Shown piece by piece: positions 36,852-48,487 of a stretch of 64,000 bases of DNA. Origin of the DNA: Stichopus chloronotus. Taxonomy: Eukaryota; Echinodermata; Holothuroidea; Aspidochirotida; Stichopodidae. Under the pieces are notes generated by a model that was given only the letters and a program-made list of their open reading frames with translations, was not told where the DNA came from and did not search any database. Made by a program: the position numbers and the translations under genes. The stretch covers positions 516,409 to 580,408 of the forward strand of contig CM037840.1 in assembly GCA_021234535.1 (NCBI GenBank), given 5' to 3'. The number at the start of each line of letters is the position of its first letter. Position 1 is the stretch's first letter.

Positions 36852-37296
36852 AATCTGGTCATTGACACAGATTGGAGTGACCTAAAGATTGCTGATGTTT
36901 CGGTTTATCTCCTCATCGAGAGCAGCCTACGAGGTCTCACTTCGGATATTTGTTTTCGGTTATTCCCCTTTTGCCCCGCGCCGACGTGTTGGGATGTTCC
37001 TTTCTCCGAGCGGAGATTTTTTAAGCGGTAGCTCGTACTCTGGAGAGACGACGAGAGGAACTGCTTATTGGACTTTTTTTTTCTAACGTTTTTGTGTTTT
37101 TTGTGTTTGTGATTTTTTTTCATCCAATTAATGTTTTTTTCATTTGGATAATCATTACGATTTGGAATAGTCATATAAAAGCAAGGTACGTAATTTTCAT
37201 CTCTACAAAAATTAATACGTCTTCTCTGTCATATAAAATCAAAAATGTTCATTTGTTTATCATGTTTTTGATAGTTAAAGTTGAAATTATTACGAA

Positions 37297-40200
37297 ATGA
37301 GCTTGACTTTTTGTACTTTCAATGCAAGAGGACTTAGACAGTCGGCCAAAAGAAGGCAGCTTTTCACATTTATTCATAATCACAATTTCGATGTCTGCTT
37401 TCTTCAAGAAACTCATTGCACTTCCCGTGATGAGATCCTTTGGTTAAACGAGTGGGGTGGCAAAATTATTTTCTCTAATGGGTCAAGTAATAGCAGAGGG
37501 GTGATGACGCTTTTTAAACCTTCACTTTCGTTCGAAATTATAAAGGCTGATATCGATACCGATGGCGGCTTTGTGATATCTGATATTAAAATTAATAATC
37601 AGATTTATACTATCATTAATATCTATGGCCCTAATATTGATAACCCAGTTTTCTATAGTAATTTTGTGTATAAAATGAGTGTCTTTGATTGTGATCGCAT
37701 CATTTTTGGCGGTGACTTTAACTTCGTTTTTAATTTTGAGCTTGATAAAAAAAATGGGGTTCGTCACACAAATTTCAAAGCTCGTGACGAGTGTCAAAAT
37801 TTAATGAGGCACTACAACTTGGCGGATGTTTGGCGTAATAGACATCCTTTATCTAAACAATTTACTTGGAAATCTAAAGTAAAAAAAGATGTTTATTGCC
37901 GTTTAGATCTTTTCTTAATCTCTAATCATCTGATCACAAATGTCATAAATGATAGGCTGATAACAGGGTTCAGGTCTGACCACTCTTTTGTCGTGTTTAC
38001 TATTTCAACAACTGCTTGCAGTAGGGGCCCGGGCTTTTGGAAATTTAATAATTCTCTCTTAGAAAATAAAGATTATGTTAACAAAGTTAATGATTTTCTT
38101 CAGAATTGTATGGAATTTTCATATCTCAATCCTGCAGTAAAGTGGGAGTATATAAAATATAATATTCGAAAAATTTCAATGCAGTTTAGTAAAGAGTTGG
38201 CTAACCGGAGGAGACGACGGGAAAGGAATTTAATTACATTTATTAACAAACTAGAAAGGCAATTGTTTTTACAGTGGAGTGATAACACTTATAGCCTTCT
38301 GAAGGAAGCGCAAAACGAACTCGAGCAAATCTATAATTTCAAGTTGAAAGGGATTTTGCTTCGCTCTCGGGCGAAGATGGGGAAAAGAGTACCAAATATT
38401 TTCTTAATCTTGAGAAGCGGAATAAAAACCAAAGCACTATTAATTATATTGTTCAGACAGATGGTACTCGTCTTACCTCTTCCTGCGATATTATTAATGA
38501 ACTTCGCCGTTTTTACGGTGATCTGTACACCTCTAGAAACTCTAACCCTTCGGCTTTCTTCCATAATTTTAATTATAAACATGTTTTGTCAGATGCTGAT
38601 GCTGACTTGTGTAATGGCACTTTATCAGTTGATGAGTGTCGGAGTGCTTTGGACGATATGGCCCTCAATAAATCGCCCGGGTCGGACGGCCTTACAAGTA
38701 ATTTCTATAGTTTTTTCTGGGATTCCATTGGTCCCATGGTTGTGGCGTCTTTTAATTATGGTTTTAAAATTGGTATGCTGTCTCAAGAACAGCCTCGTGG
38801 TATTATTAATGTTATTCCCAAGCAGGACAAGGACCCAACTAAACTAAAAAAACCTTCGCCCTATCACACTTCTTAATACGGATTACAAAATTGTCGCAAA
38901 GACTCTCGCAAATAGGCTAAAACGCGTTTTAGAAAAAATAATTGGTACTAATCAGACTGGTTTTATGAAAAATAGATTTATTGGCGAGAATGTTAGATTT
39001 ACTCTCGATTTGATTGACTACTGTAATGATAATGACATCCCTGGTTTTATTTTACTGGTGGACTTCGAGAAGGCTTTTGACACGCTTGAATGGAATTTTT
39101 TACATCACTGTTTGAGAAAGCTAAATTTTGGCCATGATTTTATTAACTGGGTACATGTTCTACGTATTAATAGTACTGCTTGTGTAACCAATAATGGTTA
39201 TTCTGCTCGTTATTTTAAGTTACAGAGAGGTGTTAGGCAAGGTTGCCCCTTAAGCCCCTACTTGTTTATTCTTGCTGTAGAGATATTGGCTCAGAAAATT
39301 GAATCAAGTGCTATTATAAGGGGGCCTCGTGTCTTGAATTACGATATTAGAATCACTCAGTATGCTGATGATACTACGATTTATTTAAATAATAATCCAC
39401 AATCGCTTTTTGAAACTCTTCACCTGTTGAATTCTTTCTATAATGCTTCTGGTTTGAAGGTTAACCTCGATAAAACGTACATTTTCCCTCTTGGGCCTTT
39501 CACACATGCAAGGCCTCGTTGGCTTGATAATACTCCTCTCACTTGGACAACCGGGCCGATTACACATTTGGGCATAAGTTTCACTTGTAATAGGGCTGAT
39601 CTCTTCAATTTGAATTTCCCTCCCAAGTTATCTCGCCTTAAAAACACTTTAAATTCTTGGTCATACAGGGATATTACCCCAATTGGAAGAAATGTTATTT
39701 TCAAGTCGTTTGCAATTTCTCAGTTGGTTTATCTCTTCCAGACACTTCCTGACCCCCCAAACAGCTTCATCACTGAGTTGAACACTATCATGTATAATTT
39801 CATATGGAATAACAAACCTGACAAAGTGAAGAGACAGGTTATGACTAACCCTATTGGTGTAGGTGGTCTGAAGGTACTCAATTTGCATAATTTTATTCAT
39901 AGCGTAAAAATTTCTTGGATAAAGAGGTATGTAGGCGATCGCATGGGTGCTTGGAAGATTTTTGTGGAAAGTTGCTTAAATGATGTTGGGAAGCAATTCT
40001 ATTTCATCTGTAATTTTAATACTAACGATATCCCATTTTTCACCAATAAGTTTGTGACCGACATTTGTAAAGCTTGGTCAACTTTTAGCTATAAGGAGCC
40101 CACCTGCGATTTTGGAAATGAAATAATTTGGAATAACTCTCATATTAAGATTGATGATACCCCTGTTTTTTATAAGTTTCTTTATTCGAGTGGAATTTAT

Positions 40201-40989
40201 TATGTTCGTAACTTCTTCCATAATGACGGTTCACTTCGTCATTATAACCAGTTTATCGAAGCGTATAATCTGCAGCCCTTTCCATTCACGTTATATAATG
40301 GTTTAATTACAGCTATTCCTAGATTGTGGAAACGTAATGTTAAGGGTGAGTCTTTTAACTTCAAGGAAGTTTGCATAGAACATTTGAAAAATAAAACACG
40401 GGTTTCTCATTGGGTCTATAATAATATGTTGATTAAAGATAAGATACAGCCTACAGCTTTGGATAAATGGAATTATAATTTTGATGATAGTACATGGTCT
40501 AATATTTTTTTTAATGCTTGGCATTCTGTAAGGGATGCAAAATTACACTATTTTCAATTCCGATTTCTACATAGAATTATAGGCACCAATTATCTCCTTT
40601 ATAAAATGAAAATTGCTGAGAGCTCTTTATGTTCTTTCTGTAAAACCCAGGATGAAACAATTGAACATTTATTTTGGGGTTGTTATATTGTTTCCTCTTT
40701 TCTATTAGATGTGGAAACAACCTTTATTGGCAATTATTTTAGCTTTTCGAAAGAGGATTATTTTTTTGGCTATAAGTTGTTATTGAAGCACCCGTATAAT
40801 TTTTTAATTTACCATGTTAAATTTTACATCTTCCAATGCAAATTGAATAACAAGGAACCTAATACTTTTGATTTTCGCCATAAATTTAACTTTGCGCTAC
40901 ACGTTTTAAATAATTTCGATAAAAAAAGAAAGGGAAAACGTTACTTTAATTATGATGAATTATACAATGTGTTTATTTGTCGTGAAAAT

Positions 40990-40992
<3 letters not shown>
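37297..40992 (+). pseudogene. LINE ORF2 (AP endonuclease plus reverse transcriptase), two single-base frameshifts
   Basis: Start and stop are in the same frame and span 1231 codons, a normal length. Endonuclease: FCTFNARGLR (about 5-14), QETH (about 37), the NIYGPN region (about 108), GGDFNF (about 138) and SDHSFV (about 228). At 38371-38382 one base appears lost, and the reading moves to another frame containing EKSTKYFLNLEKRN and NKSPGSDGL. An extra A in the seven-A run at 38846-38852 restores the first frame. The RT follows: FEKAFDTLEW, GVRQGCPLSP and the catalytic QYADDT near 39359-39376. The C-terminus has a CCHC-like CSFC..H....C knuckle (about 40630-40683). The protein would nick target DNA and prime reverse transcription. 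As written it cannot be made in one piece. Confidence 0.9.
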
Positions 40993-41031
<39 letters not shown>

Positions 41032-41107
41032 ATATATATATCTATATCTATATATCTATAATATCTATATCTATCTCTATCTCTCTCTTCTTCTCTCTAT
41101 CTATCTA

Positions 41108-41164
<57 letters not shown>

Positions 41165-41345
41165 CTCCTCTATCTCTCTCTCTTCTCTTCTGTGTGTGTG
41201 TGTGTCTGTTGTCTGTGTGTCTGTGTCTGTGTGTCTCTGTCTCGCTCTCTCTCTCTCTGTGTTGTCTCTCTCTTTGTCTCTCTCTCTGTGTGTCTGTGTG
41301 TGTCTGTCTCTCTCTCTGTTTTTCTGTCTCTTTCTCTTTGTCCCT
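40993..41345. repeat. Compound (TA)n-(CT)n-(GT)n microsatellite in the LINE 3' UTR
   Basis: It begins directly after the ORF2 stop with a TA run, passes through TATC and pure CT to a mix of TG and TC repeats. Long Tyr/Ile- and Ser/Leu-rich frames here are artefacts. Confidence 0.9.
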
Positions 41346-41467
41346 GTTCTTGCTCGCGCTTCTTTCGCCCCGTCTTGTTTTTTTGTGTTTAAATACTCTC
41401 TTATTAACGTGTAACTATGTTGTAAACATTTTGATATTACGCTGTAAATCACAAGTGAAATGAATTG

Positions 41468-41498
41468 AATAAAATTTGGATGATTCCAAAAAAAAAAA
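41468..41498 (+). terminator. LINE polyadenylation signal and poly(A) tail
   Basis: AATAAA at 41468-41473 is followed 15 bases later by an 11-A run (41488-41498), after which the interrupted host repeat resumes. This marks the LINE 3' end. Confidence 0.85.
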
Positions 41499-42420
41499 GA
41501 TCTAGGAAGAAAAGTGATTATTTTTTTTTTTTTAAACTGTCTTCCTTAGTTTATGAATCACGGTTAGACAGGTAAATTGTAATATTACAAATTATAAAAT
41601 CTCAGAAAAACGAAAACTAATGTCAGAAAAACGAAAATTAATGTCAGAAAAACGGAATAAACTTGGAAAAAACAAAAAATAAAAGTCAAAGAAACGGATT
41701 TTTTTTTTACTCATGGCCATGGCCCTATTCAGCCGCCGTATATTTGAGACTGAGGCTGTTGTTTGTTACATGTAACGGAAAGACAATAAAAATATATGAG
41801 ATTATGAATAATGTTTCTATCAAAAGAGTGACGATTTAGTGCTCGGAGTGGCCTCCTATTGAATAAGAATGTACATTTATGAAATAGACACATTTGTGGT
41901 AACGATTGAAAATATCAGCGTCTTGGCTCCAATTTACTAATTAACGTTACGCTATAGCATTATCAAAATTGTCATATTTGGCCAAAATCTGCTACATTTT
42001 CGATTTTGCTCTATTTCCGAGATCTTTGTGTCAGCGTTGATAAATTATCGATCCCATATGATATTACTGTATTGGAGGCTTTATTAACGATAAATGACGT
42101 CATTAATAGTTTTTAAATATCATACTTATCTATAAGTCGGATTCACCTTTCATTTCATGGTGTGTTAACTATTGAGGCTGTACGGATGATTGTTTGTTCC
42201 ACTTGACGGATTGCCACAAGCAAGGGAGAAGTCAATGATTGTTTTCGTTTATGAAGAAATTAAAGAGTGTAATTTTGACAAATAAGCCTATTAGATGAAG
42301 ACCTCAATGTAGCAATTTGATGAATATTTATGACTGCTTAACTTTATCATGGAATAATGAGAGCTGACAATCTATTTTGTGTGAACTACATTTTGAAGCA
42401 CTGTAAATAATTTTCAAATT
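41499..42420 (-). repeat. Reverse-orientation CRE-repeat units, right of the LINE
   Basis: It continues the unit broken at 36408 and runs into a second reverse unit. A full CRE site lies at 42095-42102. The unit is itself interrupted by the minisatellite element at 41601-41740. With 35847-36408 this makes about two reverse units facing the forward array at 23.3-31.7 kb. Confidence 0.8.
41601..41740 (+). repeat. Purine-rich minisatellite element, second site
   Basis: About three short units (CAGAAAAACGAAAACTAATG type), then the same right end as at 33060-33100, with the ATGGCC part doubled. It has the same orientation as the first site although the surrounding CRE repeats are inverted there, so the two sites are independent insertions and not products of one inversion. 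Confidence 0.75.
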
Positions 42421-44392
42421 TAAAGACCCGAGGGACGGTTTTCGAGGTCTGAACTGCTTGTCACTGAGTGAGCACGTTTATTTGTAAATGTTGTTCAAAT
42501 GCAAAAAAAAAAAAAAAAAGAAATGTACAATACCGAAAAGTTGAGCCGTCCATATTGGATCAACTACGTTCGGCCAATGTTAAACTGTCACAATATCTCA
42601 AATTGGACACAGAGCTTATGAATATTCATACTTCGTTCCCCTTTCGCCTAGTGACTAATGTCGAAAAAGAAAACTTAGTAAAATATTACATACTTACACT
42701 CAATTTGAAAGACGAAAGGGCAAGAGCTCATATAAGATGTGTATTGTGACTACGCATGTCCTCCATTAACAGTGCACCATCTATTGCTTCAACTTCAGGT
42801 GGAGTAATCACGTGACATTATATCCAACTGTCGTAGACGTCAGAGTAGGGTCAGCGTGTTTGAGCTATTAACAACTTGAGTCCAGTCGATGATACGTCTG
42901 TTCCATTAAATATCCTATTTTTTCTTAACTTAAAACTTTTATCTTTTTATTTCCTTCTATTTATTACAAACTTGTTACCAGTAGGAACCTAATTTTCCAA
43001 ACGTAAACTATACAATTACCTATACTTTGTTGACTGTTACGTTTTAGTGTTAGCGACTATTAGTACCATCAACCTCCAATCGACGAATGATCTTTTCATC
43101 CAATACAAATGATTGAGTCTCATTCGATTAGGTAACTGTCATTTGGAAGGAGAGGCAATTGAAAGTTTAATCTGTCGTAATTTTATTAGATTATTGCCCT
43201 GAAATAAGAGTGTCAATGAATAAGAAGTGACTAGTATGGTTAAACACCCTTTCTCTTTTTCATCATATATCCAATTATCCGAGTAACCGTTATTCGCACC
43301 TGCTAATAACCGGAAATGAAAAAAACAAATACTTAAAACAATGGTTTGATACCGAGGAGACTGCGGACGCAGTTAAGTCAGAACCACTGGCTCATAAATC
43401 AAAACGACTGGTTGTCTCTTCTAAATCAAGACAGACTGGTGCATCAGAACAGCAGCTAGGGGCTGTTACTGGATGGAGACATCAACAAACCTGAAGAGGC
43501 AGAAGTCTAATTATTTTTTCAAGCCTAAATGAGACGTTGCTGGAAATATCCTGAAATAGCCATTTGCGAATTATTTTGCATGTTTTAAACATAACATAGG
43601 AAATGTTATAATGTAAATACGCGACACCGCACGAGATTTATTTTAGTGAGAAAATATTCAGTTTGGTGTAACATATAAAACACCAAACAATTTTCAAAGA
43701 AGCAAAAATGAGGAGGAAATTATTGGCCCATCAAAGGAGACGGTGGGGTGGATGATCCCCCCCCCCCCCTCGCTCTCTTGGACAAATGCCTGGCAATCAT
43801 GTTTTTCACTTCCATCATTATTGTGATGAAAATATAGTAGTGATTGTGAATGACAAAATAAAGATGTAATAGATTAAAAACGTGTACTTATATGCACTTA
43901 CTTATATGGAAGGAAATTGGAGAAACGAAGGAAAGCAATTGCGGGCAATGTGAGCGAACTTTTGTAATCTTAATTACTTCGTTTCGGTGGAACTGTCAGA
44001 TTTGTTAAAGGGACATACGATTTGTCTCGATATACTTCTAATATCGTCAACGACTCCCTAGCATAGTGTCTTTAGTCTTCTTCTTCTTTCTTCTTTTTTT
44101 ATTGCGTAACTGCAGTTATTATGACATTAAACGTTGCGGTTGTTGAGTGTCGGTGTATTTAAGTGTAAGATGCAAGCAGCTGTCGTGACTTTGGAGGTCA
44201 AATCAAGTTCAATTTTCCGCAATGAAATGCTAGTTTTGAGGGCAGTCTGCCGTCAGTCCCTTAAAATCACTGCTTCACAGCCTAAAGCAACAACAGCGAC
44301 TTCATTATAGAAGAAAATACTCAAAAGTTTAAATCACTCTCTTTAAAGTATAGCACAATATTTAGCCCCCCCCCCCCCTTCAGATACAAAAA
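42421..44392. other. Unannotated stretch, nothing recognised
   Basis: AT-rich with C tracts near 43759 and 44370. A 93-codon plus frame at 42468-42749 starts in an A-run and has no recognisable domain. No repeat family from elsewhere in the window is seen here. Confidence 0.45.
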
Positions 44393-45736
44393 TATAAAGC
44401 AACTATCCCTTTGTATCTCTTAAGATGGACTATCATGATGAAAGCGGGGCTATAGTTAGGATTACAAGGTGAGATCACAAAGCACAAAGTTTAAATTTAA
44501 AAGGTAGGCTACTTCACGCTGACATATTTATATTAATAAATGCTGTAAGTATGATAAAATCACAACCAGAACTATTTTGATTATTGTCAAAATGGCCTTG
44601 CTTTTAATGTAATATATTGTTGTAAGTGATGAGGGTTACCATACATCGATGCTTCACTCAGAGTTCATATAGTTCAGTCTGGCTTTTGATATCAGGCCAG
44701 TAGGCAGCTCTGTCAGTTGGGGGGGGGGGGGTCGATGTTACCACAAGTGGAACATTTTACCATACAATTATGGCCAACAAATTAAAACTCGTTATATATT
44801 TTGCTACGGTAGGCTTACTATCATAGGTTAAGAGGAACTCCAGACCTTGTGATGGGAGGGGGAGGGAGGAGGGTCGTCCGAACTCCCTTGATACGGACCT
44901 GGATATTCTGCAAAAACGAAACGGAATAATCTAGCCATGAAACTTTAATTTGTGGGTATTGATGTTTTGTGATATAGTTTTCTCAAAGCACAATGGAAAG
45001 GAACAGATTGAATCGACCAAAGTGTATTAACTTGTTTCGTTTTGTTTCGCAAAATATCATTAGCGTGGTGAGGTATTGATATTCAGCGAAACAAAGAGAA
45101 TAGAAATATTTCTCTGAATAACTGAGTAACGATTTACATTCAAATCTTTACTGTTTGGCTCTCGTGAGTCGTTGAATACCTAGACTTCCCTCGATTTCAT
45201 GTTCGCCAGAGACAGTGCACGCATTTATACGTAAAATAGGTTTATAAAGTTTACATCTGTTGCAATTTTTTGCCCTCCTCGTTATTTTTATTGGTCGGGA
45301 TAGCTATATGTTTTCCCCCCAACATTTTCTTTGGTTGCGCAATTTCTCCGGCCTGCCTCCTCACGATCGATCCCCTGGTAAAGTAAATCCGAAAACTTTT
45401 CGCCACGCTACAGTTAGGACGCCCAATAAATTTCTTGGTTTCAGCTATCATTCCCCTGACGTCATATTGGTGTATCTATGGTTCACAAAGGCTACCATAC
45501 GTATTGACATACACAATCTAGGTCAAACGACACTGGTTGTGTTTTTAAATTTAAAAATTAGAACTTTCTTTCATTTAGTCTCTCAGAATATCGTAAGCCG
45601 CTCAGTTTCCGGTGTCTACCAAGTTTATAATCTTTTACTTATTTCCTTCAGGCAGTTAGTGCGGACAGTAAAAACATTAGAAATGGGTTGGTCAAGCACT
45701 GTTACTTGAACAGATTTGGCAATAATTATGTAATTA
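44393..45736 (+). repeat. Tandem pair of a 1.34-kb repeat, unit A (empty site)
   Basis: 1344 bases, starting TATAAAGCAACTATCCCTTTG and followed directly by unit B. The right half is the dispersed repeat also found at 31737-32440. ACCACAAG near 44740 is the undisturbed equivalent of the hAT target in unit B. It contains the hairpin at 45041-45095. Confidence 0.88.
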
Positions 45737-48487
45737 TATAAAGCAACTATCCCTTTGTATCTTCTAGGATGGGCTGTCATGACTGACACCAGCGGGCCTG
45801 CATTTAGGATAGTAAGGGAAGATTACAAAGCGTTTACATTTAAAAAGTAGGCTACTTTACCCTCAGGCTGACGTTTATATGAATGAATTCTGTGTGTAAG
45901 GAAAGAGCTGTTTTTTATAATTATCAAAAGAGCCTTGCTTTTGATGTAAGAAAGTGTTGTATATGGTAAATGTTACTCGCTACCATACATCAATGCTTCA
46001 CCCAGAGTTCATACAAGTTCAGTTTGGCTTATGATACCATGCCAGTTTGCAGCTTTTTATGTAGAGGGGGGTCGATTTTATCTCAAGCAGTGGCGTCGCC
46101 AAGGGGGGGGGGGACGTGCCCCCTGGAAAATCATGTGTCCCCCGTGTGCCCCCCGTTTGAGATTTGTGATGCTAGAAATAAAATTGAACTTTTGTAGACA
46201 GTCACTCAGTCAGAATATTGTACTCCAAGGTTTCCATCTTATTTGATTCTAGTTCTTATGACAAGAAAGGGCAACAAATTGCATTTTCTTTGGATGAGCG
46301 GCGAAAACAACTAAATCGCTCATGGCCCACGCCGCCCACCTCAGAAAACACACGGTGATCAATTCATAAGTCTTGTATCGGAAGCTCGGAGCATCCGTCC
46401 CGGTGCTACGTAACGCTCGTCGTCGCAACAGGCGTGAATATATATACCTCAATCTGTTAATGGTGTACCTAGCTATATATAGTGCAGGAATAATACACGT
46501 CCTGTTGTATTGAGACTAACGTTGATCTGTTATAAGGCATTCTATTTCAAAGTGGGTGGGTGCAGTGTCCAATTTTCAAACAAGTTGCAGATAGTCCTGC
46601 AGTGCTTCTAAACAGGATTATAAGAAATCAAATTCAGATCATGCATTCACCACTCAGGTTAAATAAGCTGACTGGGTATAGCAGTTATCACCCAAGTATG
46701 TATAGCTCAATAAGCTCATTCAAGGTCTATAATATAATATAAACTTTCATGCTCTGATTGCCCTCTGTGAGCTATGGCTACCGTGTTAGTGACTCTAACT
46801 CGATTATTGCCCAACATCTGTTTGTTCTCTCCCAAAATGAGGACCCTGATACAGGCTGATAGAAGACACAGATCCAAGATCCTTGGGTGTCCGTCCGAAT
46901 GTCAAACTCGACAGTGAACCTGTGAACTGTCACTGTGGAAGTAACAGAAAAACGAGAAAAAGGGCAAGGATCGAGAAAGGGAACATTCATAATTTAATAT
47001 GTCAAATACTTAGGTTTTGTTGAAGGGGGTAGGGTAGGACTAACCGACCATAGTCTGTCTTAACAGTGTGTGGTTTGTATTTCCTGGAAAATTCTGCATC
47101 AGTCACCATCTAGTGGTGCGGTGCCCATGGGTGTGAGCAAGGGGGGAGGGGCGCAACTGCCCCCTGGAAAAAAATAGGATGTTTCAGTATTCTGACTTAG
47201 GCTATCTTTTTGCCTCCCCCCATTTGTTTTGGGAAAAATTTTCAGAAAATTAAAATCATCACCTGAAAAATAAGAATTCCCAGAAATATATTCAACTCAA
47301 ATTCAGAAACAAATGTAGCACCATTTTGCGTCTAGCCTACCCTACGTGAGCTAAAATTTTCCAAAGGGGAGGGGAACACTCCCTCCCCTTAGACCCCTCC
47401 CCCAGGAAAATGATCTGCCGCCCATGGTGGTGCCCCCTCATCAAGTTGCTGTGCCCCCCAAATAAAAAGTCTGGTGACGCCACTGATCGCAAGTGAAACA
47501 TTTTACCAGACAATTATGCCCAACAAATTAAAACTCGTTATATATGTTGCTAACATAGGGTTACTATCATAGGCTAAGGGGAACTCCAGACCTTGTGATG
47601 GGGGGGGGGGGGGATCGTCCCACCCCCTGGATACGAGCCTGGATATTCTGCAAAACGAAACGAAATAATCTAACCATGAAACTTTTATTTGTGGGTGTTG
47701 ATATATTGTGATTTAGTCTTCTCAATGCACAATGGACGGAAAAAGATTGAATCGTCCAAAGTATTTACACTTGTTTCTTTCTGTTTTGCAAAATACCTTT
47801 AGCATGGCTGGGTATTGATGTTCTGCAAAACAAAAAGAATAGAGATATTTCTCTGAAAATCAAAATAAAGATTTACACAAAAATCTTTGCTGTTTGGCCC
47901 TCGTGAGTCATTAAATGAGTAGACTTCCCTCGATTTCATGTTCGCCCGAGACAGTGTATATATTTATACGTAAAATAGGTTTATAAAGTTTACATCTGTT
48001 GTAATTTGCCCTCCTCATTGTTTTTATTGGTGGGGGATAGCTATATGTTTGCCCTCCAACATTTTCTTTGGTGGCGCAATTTTTCCCGGCCTGCCTCCCC
48101 ACGATCGATCCCCTGGTATAATAAATCAGAAACTTTTTCGCCACGCTATAGTTAAGACGTCCAATAAATTTCTTGGTTTTAGTTATCATTCCCCAGACGC
48201 TATTCTGAGTTTATCTATGGTCCACATAGGCTACCGTACGTATTGACACACATAATCTGAGTCAAACGAAACTGGTTGTGTTTTTAAATTTAAAAATTAA
48301 AACTTTGTTTCATTTAGTTTAACAGAATATCGAAAACCGCTCAGTTTCCGGTGTTTACCAAGTTTATAAACCTTTATTCCCTTCAGCAGTCAGGGCGGAC
48401 AATAAAAAACATTAGAAATGGGTTGGGGAAGCCCTGATACTTGGACAGATTTTGCAAGAATAATGTGATTGGTTGATTCATGGGTGG
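45737..48487 (+). repeat. Tandem pair of a 1.34-kb repeat, unit B (carries a hAT-like insertion)
   Basis: Starts with the same TATAAAGCAACTATCCCTTTG. Removing the 1398-base transposon and one 8-base target copy leaves 1345 bases, the size of unit A. Its tail, GTGATTGGTTGATT.ATGGGTG, is shared with copy C but missing from unit A, so unit A is slightly truncated by the duplication joint. Confidence 0.88.
46088..47485. mobile_element. hAT-like non-autonomous DNA transposon, 1398 bp
   Basis: The left end is CAGTGGCGTCGCCA and the right end reads CAGTGGCGTCACCA on the opposite strand: 14-base terminal inverted repeats with one mismatch, of the CAGTGGCG type widespread in animal hAT families. Flanks ATCTCAAG (46080-46087) and ATCGCAAG (47486-47493) are an 8-base target duplication with one change, the hAT hallmark. 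The inner ends are rich in GTGCCCCC motifs. No transposase domain is found, so mobility would need one supplied elsewhere. A second GTGCCCATGG-bearing segment near 47117-47430 suggests internal repetition or nesting. Confidence 0.85.

Larger units (their letters stand above)
36409..41498 (+). mobile_element. L1/Tx1-type non-LTR retrotransposon (LINE), 5'-truncated
   Basis: About 5.09 kb, with a partial ORF1 (to 36851), a 445-base spacer, a full-length ORF2 frame (37297-40992), a microsatellite-rich 3' UTR, AATAAA at 41468-41473 and an 11-base poly(A) ending at 41498. It interrupts a reverse CRE-repeat unit. The left flank ends ..AACTTAACA and the right flank resumes GATCTAGGAAG, which are contiguous in intact units, so the insertion point is clear. 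A target duplication is not distinguishable from the A-rich junction. ORF2 has the apurinic endonuclease and reverse transcriptase order. Wording such as FMKNRFIGEN and LVDFEKAFDT resembles the Tx1 group of the L1 clade. Frameshifts make it non-autonomous. Confidence 0.93.

Noticed and set aside
37297..38847. 516-codon frame as an independent protein
   Set aside because: Its last 155 or so residues are out of frame after the lesion near 38375; only the endonuclease part is genuine ORF2.
40952..41463. Tyr/Ile-rich and Ser/Leu-rich frames with an Arg/Glu-rich frame opposite
   Set aside because: Translation of the compound microsatellite in the LINE 3' UTR.
42468..42749. 93-aa frame with Lys run as a gene
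   Set aside because: It starts in an A homopolymer and shows no domain or second copy.
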